A program made the translations under genes and the position numbers. From Paracoccaceae bacterium (GTDB lineage Bacteria > Pseudomonadota > Alphaproteobacteria > Rhodobacterales > Rhodobacteraceae): a stretch of DNA of 64,000 nt. Below, piece by piece: positions 8,019-16,885 of the stretch (position 1 is the stretch's first letter; every line of letters starts with the position of its first letter). The stretch covers positions 248,001 through 312,000 of the forward strand of contig WKFI01000019.1 in the NCBI GenBank assembly GCA_014872875.1, read 5' to 3'. The notes under the pieces are model-generated. The model searched no databases. It worked only from the letters and a program-made list of their open reading frames with translations, and was not told where the DNA came from.

Positions 8019-8935
8019 GCTTTGCCCCCGTATAGTCCGCTGGGTTTCAGGATCAGGACCAGTGCCATGAGAATGTAGATCGACATGGTAGCAAGCGCCG
8101 ATCCGGTCGACATTGCTGCAGAATTATCCATGAACAGGCGGAAGAAAGCGGGCAGTAGAATGCCGCCCATCGTGTCAGTCACCCCCACCAGGATCGATCC
8201 AATCAGCGCGCCTTTGATCGATCCGATCCCGCCGATTACAATCACCACAAAGGCCAGGATCAGGATGGGCTCCCCCATTCCGACCTGTACGGATTGGATG
8301 GCACCGATCATGGCGCCCGCAAGCCCGGCCAGCCCTGCGCCCAACGCAAAGACCAGCGTATACAGGCGCGAGATATCGACACCCAGCGCAGCAATCATCT
8401 CACGATCACTTTCGCCTGCCCGGATCTGAATTCCGATCCGAGTACGGGCAATCAACAGGAACAACCCGGCTGCAATCAGCAAGCCCACGACGATGATCGT
8501 CAAACGATAGAGCGGATATTCAATACCGCCCGGCAGCGTTACCGGCCCTGCCAGGTAGGGCGGAATGTTAAGATAGAGAGGGAACGAGCCGAACACATAA
8601 CGTGTGCCTTCGGAGAAGATCAGGATCAGCGCGAAGGTGGCCAGCACCTGGTCCAGATGGTCACGCTTATACAGCCGCCGGATCACCAGCATCTCGATGA
8701 TCGCACCGGCAGCTGCAGCCCCGACAATCGAAGCAGCAATCGCCAACAGATAAGACCCGGTTGCAGCCGATACAGTCGCAGCCGCAAAAGCCCCCACCAT
8801 GATCAGCGAACCGTGGGCGAGGTTGATCAGCCCCATCACACCAAAGACCAGAGTCAGGCCTGCGGCAGTCAAAAAGAGCATCACTCCGAACTGCAAACCG
8901 TTCAGAAGCTGCTCAACAAAGAGCAAGAAAGACAT
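8015..8935 (-). CDS. livH: ABC importer permease LivH
   Basis: A 306-residue integral membrane permease of the LivH family: QLLNGLQFGVMLFL at the start, GLTLVFGVMGLINLAHGS, and a C-terminal AFVVIVIGGIGSIKGALIGS followed by the last spans. A purine-rich SD (GGGGGACC) precedes the ATG. It follows the substrate-binding protein gene after a 55-base gap holding a stem-loop, the usual arrangement that lets the binding protein be made in excess of the membrane subunits. Confidence 0.92.
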   Translation of the reverse strand: MSFLLFVEQLLNGLQFGVMLFLTAAGLTLVFGVMGLINLAHGSLIMVGAFAAATVSAATGSYLLAIAASIVGAAAAGAIIEMLVIRRLYKRDHLDQVLATFALILIFSEGTRYVFGSFPLYLNIPPYLAGPVTLPGGIEYPLYRLTIIVVGLLIAAGLFLLIARTRIGIQIRAGESDREMIAALGVDISRLYTLVFALGAGLAGLAGAMIGAIQSVQVGMGEPILILAFVVIVIGGIGSIKGALIGSILVGVTDTMGGILLPAFFRLFMDNSAAMSTGSALATMSIYILMALVLILKPSGLYGGKA

Positions 8936-8956
8936 GTGATTGGTCCCCCGATGAGG

Positions 8957-8979
8957 GCGCGGGCTGTTATCGCCCGCAC
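8957..8979 (-). terminator. Intercistronic stem-loop between binding-protein gene and livH
   Basis: On the - strand GTGCGGGC (8979-8972) pairs with GCCCGCGC (8964-8957), one G-U pair, with a seven-base loop. No T tract follows, so it is more likely a 3-prime mRNA stabiliser or partial attenuator behind the substrate-binding protein gene than a full terminator. Confidence 0.5.
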
Positions 8980-8990
8980 CACTTCAGGTC

Positions 8991-10130
8991 TTACATCTTG
9001 CAATCGCCAACATAGGCGTCCGCGTGGTTTTCCAGAGCCGCGCCCACCAGTTTGTTTGTATACACGTCACCTTCCTTGATGACCTGACGAACATAGATGT
9101 CCTGAACCGGGTGCTGGTTGGATCCAAAAGTAAAGTCACCTCGGACCGAGGCGAAATCTGCAGCACGCAGGGCGTCGCGGAAGGCGTCCTGATCGGCAAC
9201 ATCGGCTTTGGCCATCGCGCTCAGCAACAGGTTGGCCGTGTCATAGCCTTGGCTGGCGTATAGCGACGGCAGACGGCCATATTCGGCCACAAAGGCCTCG
9301 ACAAACCCGGCATTGGCAGCGTTGTCCAGATCCTTGTTCCACTGGCTGGTGTTGTGCACACCCAGCGCCGCATCGCCTACGGCCTGTAGGATGTCCTGAT
9401 CAAAGCTGAACGCCGGACCAACCAAAGGCAGGTCAATTCCACTGTCGGCATATTGCTTGAGGAAGGAGATCCCCATACCGCCCGGCAGGAAGAAGAACAC
9501 GCTGTCCGCACCCGAGGCACGGATCTGTGCCAGCTCGGATGCATAATCTGTCTGACCCAGCTTGGTGAACAGTTCCCCCGCGATCTCGCCGCCATAGGTG
9601 CGCTTGTAACCGGCCAACGCATCCTGACCCGCCGGGTAGTTCGGCGCCAGGATGAAGCTGTTTTTCAGACCGGCACTGCTGGCATAAGCCCCGGCCGCTT
9701 CGTGAAGATTGTCATTCTGCCACGCCACGTTGAAATAGTTCGGATGACATCCTTTGCCCGCCAGTGCCGAAGGGCCGGCATTCGGGGACAGATAGAACTT
9801 GCCCTGCGCGGTGGTTGCCGGAACGACGGCCATTGCAAGGTTCGACCAGACAATCCCGGTCAGCACGTCCACTTTTTCCGATTGGATCATCTTGTCGGCC
9901 AGCTGCACGGCAATCTCAGGCTTGCGTTGGTCGTCTTCGATGATGACTTCAATATTATCATTTCCGGATTGCTTGACGGCCAGCATGAAACCGTCCCGAA
10001 TGGCGATCCCCAGGCTGGCACCGCCACCGGACAAGGTGGTGATCATACCGACCTTGACCTTTTCCGCCTGCGCGGCGGTTGCCGCAAGAATGGCTGTGGA
10101 TGCAGCCGCCATCAGCATCTTGATCTTCAT
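8991..10130 (-). CDS. Periplasmic substrate-binding protein of HAAT ABC importer
   Basis: A 379-residue type I periplasmic binding protein (Leu/Ile/Val-binding fold). Residues 1-22 are a signal peptide (MKIKMLMAAASTAILAATAAQA), then KVKVGMITTLSGGGASLG, the first beta strand and ligand loop of the family. Two Cys (KGCHPN and the C-terminal YVGDCKM) may form a disulfide. The ligand-binding residues cannot be assigned by eye. The homologous family serves benzoate, hydroxybenzoate, urea and amino acids. It is the third-last transcription unit step before the permeases and follows the CoA ligase gene by about 100 bases; the gap may hold an internal promoter. Confidence 0.85.
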   Translation of the reverse strand: MKIKMLMAAASTAILAATAAQAEKVKVGMITTLSGGGASLGIAIRDGFMLAVKQSGNDNIEVIIEDDQRKPEIAVQLADKMIQSEKVDVLTGIVWSNLAMAVVPATTAQGKFYLSPNAGPSALAGKGCHPNYFNVAWQNDNLHEAAGAYASSAGLKNSFILAPNYPAGQDALAGYKRTYGGEIAGELFTKLGQTDYASELAQIRASGADSVFFFLPGGMGISFLKQYADSGIDLPLVGPAFSFDQDILQAVGDAALGVHNTSQWNKDLDNAANAGFVEAFVAEYGRLPSLYASQGYDTANLLLSAMAKADVADQDAFRDALRAADFASVRGDFTFGSNQHPVQDIYVRQVIKEGDVYTNKLVGAALENHADAYVGDCKM

Positions 10131-10230
10131 CGTCCTACACTCCTGTTGGCTATCCCGAAGGGGTTGTTTTGATTTGTTATATCAGCACCTCACCCGATCC
10201 CTTCGACACGGGCAAGGGCAATTCCCCTGA

Positions 10231-11847
10231 TCAGTCTTCCCGCAGGCGGAATCTCTGGATTTTTCCAGTCTCGGTCTTGGGAAGGGAGTCAGCATAGACG
10301 ACCGAGCGCGGGTATTTGTAGGGCGCTATGGTCGCCTTGACGTGATCCTGTAGAACCTTGGTCATCAAGTTCGTGCCGTCGTGACCCGCAGCCAACACGA
10401 TATGCGCCTCGACAACAGCGCCACGAGCATCATCAGGCACTCCGATGACTGCGCATTCTGCAACGGCTTCATGGGCCAAAAGCGCGGCCTCCACTTCGGG
10501 ACCTGCGATATTGTAGCCCGACGAAATGATCATGTCGTCATTGCGCGCAGCGAAATGAAAATACCCGTCTTCGTCCTGGCTGAAGGCATCGCCTGAGATG
10601 TTCCAGCCGTTTTGCACATACTCTGTTTGTCGTTCACCACCGAGATAACGACACCCGGTTGGCCCCCGTACGGCCAGCCGCCCGACTTCGCCACGCGGCA
10701 GTTCATCCCCATCTTCGCTGACCACCTTGGCCTGATAACCGGTTACCGGTTTGCCGGTGCAGGCAGGCCGATGATCGGAAAACCGGTTGGTTATGAAGAT
10801 ATGCAGCATCTCGGTTGCGCCGATCCCGTCGAGCATCGGTTTTCCAGTTTTCTCCATCCACTGGTCATAGACCGGTGCTGGCAGCGTTTCGCCCGCCGAC
10901 ACCGCCGCACGCAATGATGACAGATCCGCACCCTCCTCCATCGCGGCCAGCATGGCCCGATACGCGGTTGGCGCCGTGAAACAAACCGTGGCTTTGTAAG
11001 TCTCGATGATCTCGACCATATTTGGCGGCGTTGCCTGCTCCAACAATGTGGCTGCCGCTCCGAAGCGCAACGGAAAGATCGCCAAACCACCCAGACCAAA
11101 GGTAAATGCCAGCGGCGGGGAACCGACGAAGACGTCCTCGGACGTGACCCCCAATACCTCCTTGGCATAACCATCGGCGATGATCAGCAGATCACGCTGG
11201 AAATGCATTGTGCCCTTCGGTTCACCGGTGCTCCCCGAAGTGAACCCGATCAGCGCCACGTCATCCTGGCTGGTTTCAACAGCATCGAACTGAACTGGTT
11301 TTTCCAGCGCGAGACGGTCCAGTTCGGCATCGTGGTTGGCGGTCCCGTCAAACCCAACAACGGTTTTCAGAGTTCCGCTGCCTTTGGCACAGGTTATCAT
11401 CTCATCCATGAGACGGGTATCGCAAAGCGCGTGGGTGATTTCCGCCTTGTCCACATATTTCGCGAGTTCGGCCGCCCGCAGCATTGGCATTGTATTGATC
11501 ACCACCGCACCGGCTTTGGTTGCAGCCAACCAGCAGGCCACCATAGCTGGATTGTTGGCGGACCGGATCAATACCCGGTTGCCGGGCTTCACGCCCAGAT
11601 CCTCGACCAACACATGTGCCAGGCGATTGGTCCAGTCAGTCAATTCCTTGTAGGTGCGGCGACGACCATTGCCGATCAGGGCGGTATGATCACCGAACCC
11701 CTTTTCGACCATGGCATCGGTCAGCTCGACCCCTACGTTCAAATGATCCGGGTATTCAAACCCGTCCAGAAGCAGCTCGGGCCACGTCTCTGCCGGAGGC
11801 AGGTTCGACCGGGCAAACGTGTCGGAATGGGCCGAATGTCCCAGCAT
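10231..11847 (-). CDS. Benzoate/2-aminobenzoate-CoA ligase-like AMP-binding enzyme
   Basis: An acyl-adenylate-forming CoA ligase of about 538 residues. The P-loop motif is GFTSGSTGEPKGTMHF, the A5-like region GIGATEMLHIF, hinge YFHFAARNDDMIISSGYNI and the catalytic Lys motif LPKTETGKIQRF near the end. The overall pattern (YPDHLNVGVELTD at the start, GATEMLHIF) is that of the benzoate/2-aminobenzoate-CoA ligase family rather than fatty-acyl ligases. ATG at 11847 chosen: GGGAG is seven bases upstream, while the TTG two codons earlier has poor spacing. Reaction: aromatic (or similar) acid + ATP + CoA to acyl-CoA. Clustered with acyl-CoA dehydrogenase, crotonase and SDR, it is the entry enzyme of the pathway. 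Exact acid unknown. Confidence 0.85.
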   Translation of the reverse strand: MLGHSAHSDTFARSNLPPAETWPELLLDGFEYPDHLNVGVELTDAMVEKGFGDHTALIGNGRRRTYKELTDWTNRLAHVLVEDLGVKPGNRVLIRSANNPAMVACWLAATKAGAVVINTMPMLRAAELAKYVDKAEITHALCDTRLMDEMITCAKGSGTLKTVVGFDGTANHDAELDRLALEKPVQFDAVETSQDDVALIGFTSGSTGEPKGTMHFQRDLLIIADGYAKEVLGVTSEDVFVGSPPLAFTFGLGGLAIFPLRFGAAATLLEQATPPNMVEIIETYKATVCFTAPTAYRAMLAAMEEGADLSSLRAAVSAGETLPAPVYDQWMEKTGKPMLDGIGATEMLHIFITNRFSDHRPACTGKPVTGYQAKVVSEDGDELPRGEVGRLAVRGPTGCRYLGGERQTEYVQNGWNISGDAFSQDEDGYFHFAARNDDMIISSGYNIAGPEVEAALLAHEAVAECAVIGVPDDARGAVVEAHIVLAAGHDGTNLMTKVLQDHVKATIAPYKYPRSVVYADSLPKTETGKIQRFRLRED

Positions 11848-11858
11848 GTTCAAACTCC

Positions 11859-13019
11859 CTATTGGTTGGACCCTGCCTGGTTACTCAGGGTCTGTCGGGC
11901 GATCACCACTCGCTGGACGTCTGACGCGCCCTCGTAGATACGCAAGGCACGGATTTCCCGGTATAGTTTCTCGACAGTTTCGCCGGATTTGACCCCGTCT
12001 CCACCATGCAACTGAACCGCCTTGTCGATCACCTGCTGCGCCTGATCGGTGGCGAACAGTTTTGCCATCGCGGCCTCTCGCGTCACACGCGAAGCGCCGG
12101 AATCCTTGGTCCAGGCCGCGCGATAGACCAACAAGGCCGCGGCATCCACATCCAGAGCCATATCCGCAATATGCCCCTGTACCATCTGCAGATCGAACAG
12201 CGGCGCGCCCTGTACCTGTCGCGTCGTGACCCGGGTGACAGCTTCGTCCAAGGCACGACGGGCAAAGCCCAACGCCGCGGCGGCAACGGTGGAACGGAAC
12301 ACATCCAGCACCGACATGGCAATCCGAAACCCCTGCCCCGGTGCACCTATCATTGCGCTGGCCGGGATCCGGCAATCGCTGAAACGCAGGGTCGCCAACG
12401 GATGCGGAGCAATGGTCTCCAGCCGCTCGACCACGTCGAACCCCGACAAACCCGCCGGAACAACAAAGGCCGACAATCCCTTGGCCCCCGGTGCCTCACC
12501 GGTTCGGGCAAACAGCGTGTACACATCCGCAATTCCCCCGTTCGAGATCCAGGTCTTTTCGCCGTTCAAAACATATTCGTTGCCATCCCGAACCGCGGTC
12601 ATTGTCGAATTGGCGACATCTGATCCAGATTGCGGCTCGGTCAGGGCAAATGCGGAAATCGCCCTGCCGGTCCGCGTCAATGGCAACCACCTGGCTTTCT
12701 GCTCATCCGACCCGAACAACGACAAGGCCCCTGTTCCAAGCCCTTGCATGGCAAAAGAAAAGTCTGCCAGCCCATCATGACGCGCCAGGGTTTCACGGAT
12801 CACGCACAGGCTACGCACATCCAGCTGCCCGTCTTCATTTGCAGAATGGGTCAGAAAACCGGCTTCACCCAGCATGCACACAAGCTGACGACAGGCGGCG
12901 TCCATGTCCGCGTGATCCACGGCTTGCAGGTTCGACGTTGCCCAGTGTTCAAGCGCGTCTGCCAGTTCGCGGTGCTTGTCCTCAAAGAACGGCCAAGCCA
13001 AAAAACTCTGATCAGCCAT
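11859..13019 (-). CDS. Acyl-CoA dehydrogenase
   Basis: FAD-dependent acyl-CoA dehydrogenase, 386 residues, full length. FAD/substrate signatures [15 protein letters not shown] and [18 protein letters not shown]; the C-terminal YEGASDVQR carries the Glu that acts as base in medium-chain type enzymes. It inserts an alpha-beta double bond in an acyl-CoA and hands electrons to ETF. The 12-base spacing to the ligase gene and 45-base spacing from the crotonase gene place it in the same operon. Substrate unknown; in this context a cyclic or ring-derived acyl-CoA is possible. Confidence 0.92.
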   Translation of the reverse strand: MADQSFLAWPFFEDKHRELADALEHWATSNLQAVDHADMDAACRQLVCMLGEAGFLTHSANEDGQLDVRSLCVIRETLARHDGLADFSFAMQGLGTGALSLFGSDEQKARWLPLTRTGRAISAFALTEPQSGSDVANSTMTAVRDGNEYVLNGEKTWISNGGIADVYTLFARTGEAPGAKGLSAFVVPAGLSGFDVVERLETIAPHPLATLRFSDCRIPASAMIGAPGQGFRIAMSVLDVFRSTVAAAALGFARRALDEAVTRVTTRQVQGAPLFDLQMVQGHIADMALDVDAAALLVYRAAWTKDSGASRVTREAAMAKLFATDQAQQVIDKAVQLHGGDGVKSGETVEKLYREIRALRIYEGASDVQRVVIARQTLSNQAGSNQ

Positions 13020-13064
13020 CCCGTGCCTCCGGGTTTTCCGTGGAACGATCGTAGTGTAGCACCA

Positions 13065-13865
13065 TCAATCCCCCTCAAATACCGGTCGTTCTTTGGCGAC
13101 GAACGCATGATAGGCCCGGTGGAAATCCTGGCCCTGCATGCATATCGCCTGAGCCTGAGCCTCGGCTTCGATCGCCTGTTCGATCGACATGCACCATTCC
13201 TGCGCCAGCATGGTCTTGGTCATCATGTTGGCAAAGTTCGGACCGTCCGCGATGCGACGGGCCAGTTCCATCGCGTTTTCCATCAGCTCGTCCGCCGGAA
13301 CCACTCGGTTGAAGTAACCCCAGGCGTGGCCCTCCTCGGCCTTCATCGCGCGACCCAGATACAGCAGTTCCGCTGCCCGCCCCTGCCCGATGATACGGGG
13401 CAGGATGGCGCAGGCACCCATGTCACATCCCGCCAAGCCCACGCGGTTGAACAAAAACGCGGTTTTGGCTTCGGGCGTGGCGATACGCAGGTCAGAAGCC
13501 ATCGAAATGATGGCACCAGCCCCTGCACACACACCATCCACGGCAGCAACAATCGGCTTACCGCAATTCACCATTGCCTTTACCAGATCGCCGGTCATCC
13601 GGGTGAAGGTCAGCAGCTCTTTCATGTTCATCTTGGTCAAAGGCCCGATGATGTCATGCACATCCCCGCCCGAGCTGAAGTTCCCGCCATTCGGAGCAAA
13701 CACAACCGCTTTGACGTCATCGCTGTAATGCAGGTCTCGAAACCAATCGCGCAACTCTGCATAGCTGTCGAAGGTCAACGGGTTCTTGCGGTCTGGCCGG
13801 TCCAGAGCCACGATCGCGATACCGTCTACAATCTCGCACTTAAAATGGGACACATCCTGTCTCAT
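13065..13865 (-). CDS. Crotonase superfamily protein with atypical active site
   Basis: A 266-residue crotonase-fold protein. The oxyanion-hole segments are clear (NGGNFSSGGDVHD and VDGVCAGAGAIISMASD). The two Glu of true enoyl-CoA hydratases are absent: the first position reads AGAIISM (Ile) and the second FNRVGLAGCDMGA (Arg), with an Asp a few residues on, as in 4-chlorobenzoyl-CoA dehalogenase-like members that use Asp instead. It therefore may not be a simple hydratase; hydrolase, ring-opening or isomerase chemistry fits the fold. Sits between the MarR and acyl-CoA dehydrogenase genes, five bases after marR. Confidence 0.8.
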   Translation of the reverse strand: MRQDVSHFKCEIVDGIAIVALDRPDRKNPLTFDSYAELRDWFRDLHYSDDVKAVVFAPNGGNFSSGGDVHDIIGPLTKMNMKELLTFTRMTGDLVKAMVNCGKPIVAAVDGVCAGAGAIISMASDLRIATPEAKTAFLFNRVGLAGCDMGACAILPRIIGQGRAAELLYLGRAMKAEEGHAWGYFNRVVPADELMENAMELARRIADGPNFANMMTKTMLAQEWCMSIEQAIEAEAQAQAICMQGQDFHRAYHAFVAKERPVFEGD

Positions 13866-13870
13866 CGCCT

Positions 13871-14341
13871 TCAGTCTCCCTTGTCGAGCGCTGTCGTCAA
13901 ACGGCCCAAACGCTCTGAAATGATGTCGATATCCTGTTCGGACAGGCTTCCCAGCAGGTCATTCACCCAACCTTCGTGGGCCGCGGCCTGAATCCGGAAC
14001 GCGTCGATGCCTTTTGGTGTCAGCTGAACCCGCGACGCCCGCCGATCCCCCGGCACGGCAACCCGTACGGCCAATCCCTCTTCATCGAGCTTGTCGACAA
14101 TGCCGGTTATGTTGCCGTTGGACACTTTCAACAGCTCCGAGATCTGGCTCATCTTTAGTCCGTCGGGAAAACGCGACAGCGCTGACATGACGTCGAACCG
14201 GGGCAGCGTGCTTTCGAACTCTCGGCGCAGGCGTCGGCGAATTTCATCCTCGACCGCGCTGCTGACCTTGAGCAGCCGCAACCAGAGCCGCAGCCGCTCT
14301 TTGGACAGATCCTGTTGGGTGTTTTCGGTCACGTTGGTCAT
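13871..14341 (-). CDS. MarR family regulator of the aryl-CoA type operon
   Basis: A 156-residue winged-helix regulator. The ORF is open further upstream, but the ATG at 14341 (TGATG with the SDR stop, one shared base) is the sensible start. DNA-binding helix: LKMSQISELLKVSNGNITGIVDKL; wing: VPGDRRASRVQLTPKG. MarR proteins of this group usually repress aromatic-acid degradation genes and are released by aryl-CoA thioesters. Being inside the operon, it probably autoregulates. Candidate operator elements are the TTCAAG repeats at 15144-15166 and the palindrome at 4686-4713. Confidence 0.9.
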   Translation of the reverse strand: MTNVTENTQQDLSKERLRLWLRLLKVSSAVEDEIRRRLRREFESTLPRFDVMSALSRFPDGLKMSQISELLKVSNGNITGIVDKLDEEGLAVRVAVPGDRRASRVQLTPKGIDAFRIQAAAHEGWVNDLLGSLSEQDIDIISERLGRLTTALDKGD

Positions 14342-15108
14342 CAGACCTCCCCTCCCGAAAGACTGAGAGCATGACCGTTCATCGAGCGCGCTGCATCGGA
14401 ACACAACCACATCGCTGTCTCGGCCACTTCATCCGGCTGCACAAAGCGTTTCTGCGGGTTTCCTGCCAGCAGCGATTTGCGTGCATTTTCTTCCGTCATT
14501 CCAGTCTTTTCCACGATGTTTTCCAGCGAGCGCTGCAACATTGGGGTTTCAATGAAACCCGGGCAGATTGCATTCACAGTGATCCCTGTGCGGGCCAGCT
14601 CCAACGCCAACGATCGCGTCAAACCTACGACACCGTGTTTGGCAGCGCAGTATCCAGACACATAGCCGTAACCCTTGAGACCTGCGGTAGAAGCAATCGC
14701 GATCAACCGTCCTTGTCCTGCGTCTTTCATATCTGGCAGTGCCGCTTGCCAAAGGTTGAACACACCGACGAGGTTCACACCCAAAGCTGTCGAAAAATCC
14801 TCGGCCGTCATCCTGTCGAAAGGCTTGCTGGGCGCGTCGCCTGCATTTGCAATGGCTGCAGCAATTGGACCGTGTTCAGCCCGGCATGCCTCAAGCGCCC
14901 TTGCGACAGCTTTCGCATCTGTCACATCACAAGTTGCTGAAGCTCCCCCAACCTCTTGCGCCACGGCCCGAACGGGTTCCGGACGGCGACCCAGGACCGA
15001 AACCCTGGCACCAGCGCGGGCAAATTTATGCGCCAGTTCGCGTCCGACGCCACTTCCGCCTCCGGTAATCACCACATGTGCGCCATGCTTCAGCACGGTG
15101 TCCTCCAT
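14341..15108 (-). CDS. Short-chain dehydrogenase/reductase
   Basis: Classical SDR, 255 residues: nucleotide-binding TGGGSGVGRELA, NAG-like motif AIANAGD, and catalytic Ser (IASTAG), Tyr and Lys (YCAAKH). It should oxidise a 3-hydroxyacyl-CoA or similar secondary alcohol with NAD(P). First gene of the - strand operon; GTGAGGTTCT precedes the ATG. A homologue at this place in related loci serves as the dehydrogenase of CoA-bound ring-cleavage products, an inference from context only. Confidence 0.9.
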   Translation of the reverse strand: MEDTVLKHGAHVVITGGGSGVGRELAHKFARAGARVSVLGRRPEPVRAVAQEVGGASATCDVTDAKAVARALEACRAEHGPIAAAIANAGDAPSKPFDRMTAEDFSTALGVNLVGVFNLWQAALPDMKDAGQGRLIAIASTAGLKGYGYVSGYCAAKHGVVGLTRSLALELARTGITVNAICPGFIETPMLQRSLENIVEKTGMTEENARKSLLAGNPQKRFVQPDEVAETAMWLCSDAARSMNGHALSLSGGEV

Positions 15109-15143
15109 AGAACCTCACTGATCCTAGGAGGAGGAGGATAGAA

Positions 15144-15166
15144 ATTTCAAGAGAAAATATTTCAAG
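15144..15166. promoter_or_regulatory. Direct repeat ATTTCAAG x2 in the operon promoter region
   Basis: ATTTCAAG occurs at 15144-15151 and 15159-15166, a 15-base period, 36 bases ahead of the SDR start in an AT-rich stretch. The core TTCAAG also forms one half of the near-palindrome TTTAAGCTTGAA upstream of the opposing thioesterase gene, so both may be sites of the MarR protein. The rest of the gap to 15286 shows nothing else I can name. Confidence 0.3.
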
Positions 15167-15286
15167 CAAGAAGTAAATTGGAAAGCAGCTTAATTTCAGT
15201 ACCTTACCTCACTGCATCTCACTTAAGCCCCCGACTTTCGCCAGCTCGGGACGCTAGTTGGTTCTGTGTTACAAAGTCCCAACAAG

Positions 15287-16279
15287 TCAGAGCCTTGCCT
15301 TGTCGCTGACGGCACGCCCCTTCAATATTCCGGATTCCAGCACGATCTCCGAAACCTGATGTTCGCGCCGATAGGCCATGACATGAATGCCTGACACCCC
15401 TTCGATCCCACGGATCTGCTGTATCAATTCAATGCAGATACGCTTGCCTTCTTCTGCAGGTTTCTTGGCTTTTTCCATACGGTCGATCACACTGTCCGGA
15501 ATATGGATGCCCGGCACGTTCGATCGCATCCAACGAGCTGCTTTTGCCGAGGCAAGAGGCCCTACCCCCACCAGAATGAAGACCCGTTTGTCAAAACCAA
15601 GATCACGTACACGGCGCATGAAATTCTCGAAGACAGGCATGTCGAACACATAGTTTGTCTGAATGAAATCGGCCCCTGCATCGATTTTCTTGCCCAGCCG
15701 GATCGGGCGCCAGTCATGCGGTTCGATACAAGGATTCTCCGCAGCCCCCAGAAACAGGCGTGGCGGCGTCTTTATCTTGCGGCCAGACAGGAACACCCCG
15801 TCGTCCCGCATGGTTCGGATCGTGCGCAGCAGGGACAGGGAATCAAAATCGAATACCGGTTTTGCACCCGGTTGATCACCGGCCCCCACGCCATCGCCTG
15901 TCAGGCACAGCACATTGCGAACGCCCATAGCGGCAGCCCCCAGAACATCGCCCTGAATGGCGATGCGGTTCCGGTCACGGCACGAGATCTGGTAGACCGT
16001 GCCGTAGCCCGCCCGCGTCAGAAGCGAACAGATGCCGATGGACGACATGTGGCAATTGGCACCCGAAGCGTCAGTGGCGTTCAGCGCATCAGCCACTTCA
16101 CCCAAAGGGCGGGCCGCTTCGTAAACATCGTCCGGATCCGCGCTGTCCGGGGGGTTCAGTTCAGCCGTGACCGCGAATTTTCCCGCCTTCAAGACCCGCT
16201 CCAACCGGCTGCCCGAGATCAACCCGGGCTCCAACGGTTCGTGTTTGGGCAGATCGTCGTTGGGGAGATAGGTGTTCAT
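15287..16279 (-). CDS. metF: Methylenetetrahydrofolate reductase
   Basis: FAD-dependent 5,10-methylenetetrahydrofolate reductase, 330 residues, TIM barrel. Visible family signatures: FAVTAELNPPDSAD at the start, QISCRDRNRIAIQGD, VLCLTGDGVGAGDQPGA and DAGADFIQTNYVFD. It interconverts methylene- and methyl-tetrahydrofolate. It overlaps the Cys-rich MetV-type gene by four bases, so the two subunits are translationally coupled and presumably form a complex. The N-terminal 20 residues are Pro-rich and lack family counterparts. Confidence 0.9.
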   Translation of the reverse strand: MNTYLPNDDLPKHEPLEPGLISGSRLERVLKAGKFAVTAELNPPDSADPDDVYEAARPLGEVADALNATDASGANCHMSSIGICSLLTRAGYGTVYQISCRDRNRIAIQGDVLGAAAMGVRNVLCLTGDGVGAGDQPGAKPVFDFDSLSLLRTIRTMRDDGVFLSGRKIKTPPRLFLGAAENPCIEPHDWRPIRLGKKIDAGADFIQTNYVFDMPVFENFMRRVRDLGFDKRVFILVGVGPLASAKAARWMRSNVPGIHIPDSVIDRMEKAKKPAEEGKRICIELIQQIRGIEGVSGIHVMAYRREHQVSEIVLESGILKGRAVSDKARL

Positions 16280-16857
16280 GTCTTTCGCACCTCCCGGTCA
16301 ACGGCGTTCTTGGGTTCCGGAACCAAAGGGGCCGTCGCAGGTTCAATCTTGCGCGCTTCAGAGAACGCCTTGGCCACCGCAGTCTTGCCGGCATTTCGCG
16401 ACTCCCGCAGCTCAGCCGCCTTTTCCCGGCTGACGCGAAGCCATGACGAGGATCCCTGCAACCTGCGATCCACCGGAGGCAGGACATCGTGGATACGTGT
16501 GTTTTCACGCATCCGATCGGCGCCCTCCCAGGCCTGACACCAGACACATTTCATCTGTGGTTTCACCTCGCAGTAGCCCCCGGGACGCACACCACCGCAG
16601 GGTCCGTTGCGTAATTGCTTTGGGCAATTCATCGGGCAGGACATGCCAGTCGATGACAGCACGCATTGACCACACATCTGACAGTCGAACAGCAACCCCT
16701 TCACACCGCGCTCTAGCAGTGCAATCGGTTTTTCAACACGGTTGTACCCGATCTTGGCAAACACCGGGTCCATCAGGACCATCATGTTTTCGACCCGCTT
16801 GTAGATCCATTCAAACGCGCGGGCGTGGCGAACCGAGAACAGCCTAATTCGGTACAT
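16276..16857 (-). CDS. MetV-like Cys-rich partner of MetF (MTHFR C-terminal domain protein)
   Basis: A 193-residue protein with nine Cys between residues 59 and 107 (59, 62, 65, 74, 78, 87, 96, 104, 107), in CQMCGQC, CPMNCP, GPCGG and CVWC motifs. This is the zinc/Fe-S type domain known as the methylene-THF reductase C-terminal domain, which in acetogens (MetV) bridges electron carriers to MetF. The ATG at 16857 has GGGAAG upstream; a longer frame lacks support. It is directly upstream of and overlapping metF. The C-terminal 50 residues are charged and low in complexity. The partner role follows from family and gene coupling; the electron donor here is unknown. Confidence 0.82.
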   Translation of the reverse strand: MYRIRLFSVRHARAFEWIYKRVENMMVLMDPVFAKIGYNRVEKPIALLERGVKGLLFDCQMCGQCVLSSTGMSCPMNCPKQLRNGPCGGVRPGGYCEVKPQMKCVWCQAWEGADRMRENTRIHDVLPPVDRRLQGSSSWLRVSREKAAELRESRNAGKTAVAKAFSEARKIEPATAPLVPEPKNAVDREVRKT

Positions 16858-16885
16858 CGTTGAAGCTTCCCTTGGCCTGTGATGG

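Noticed and set aside
15128..15139. GAGGAGGAGGA run resembling an SD on +
   Set aside because: No start codon or reading frame follows it on +; on - it is C-rich and upstream of the SDR SD, which is GTGAGG.
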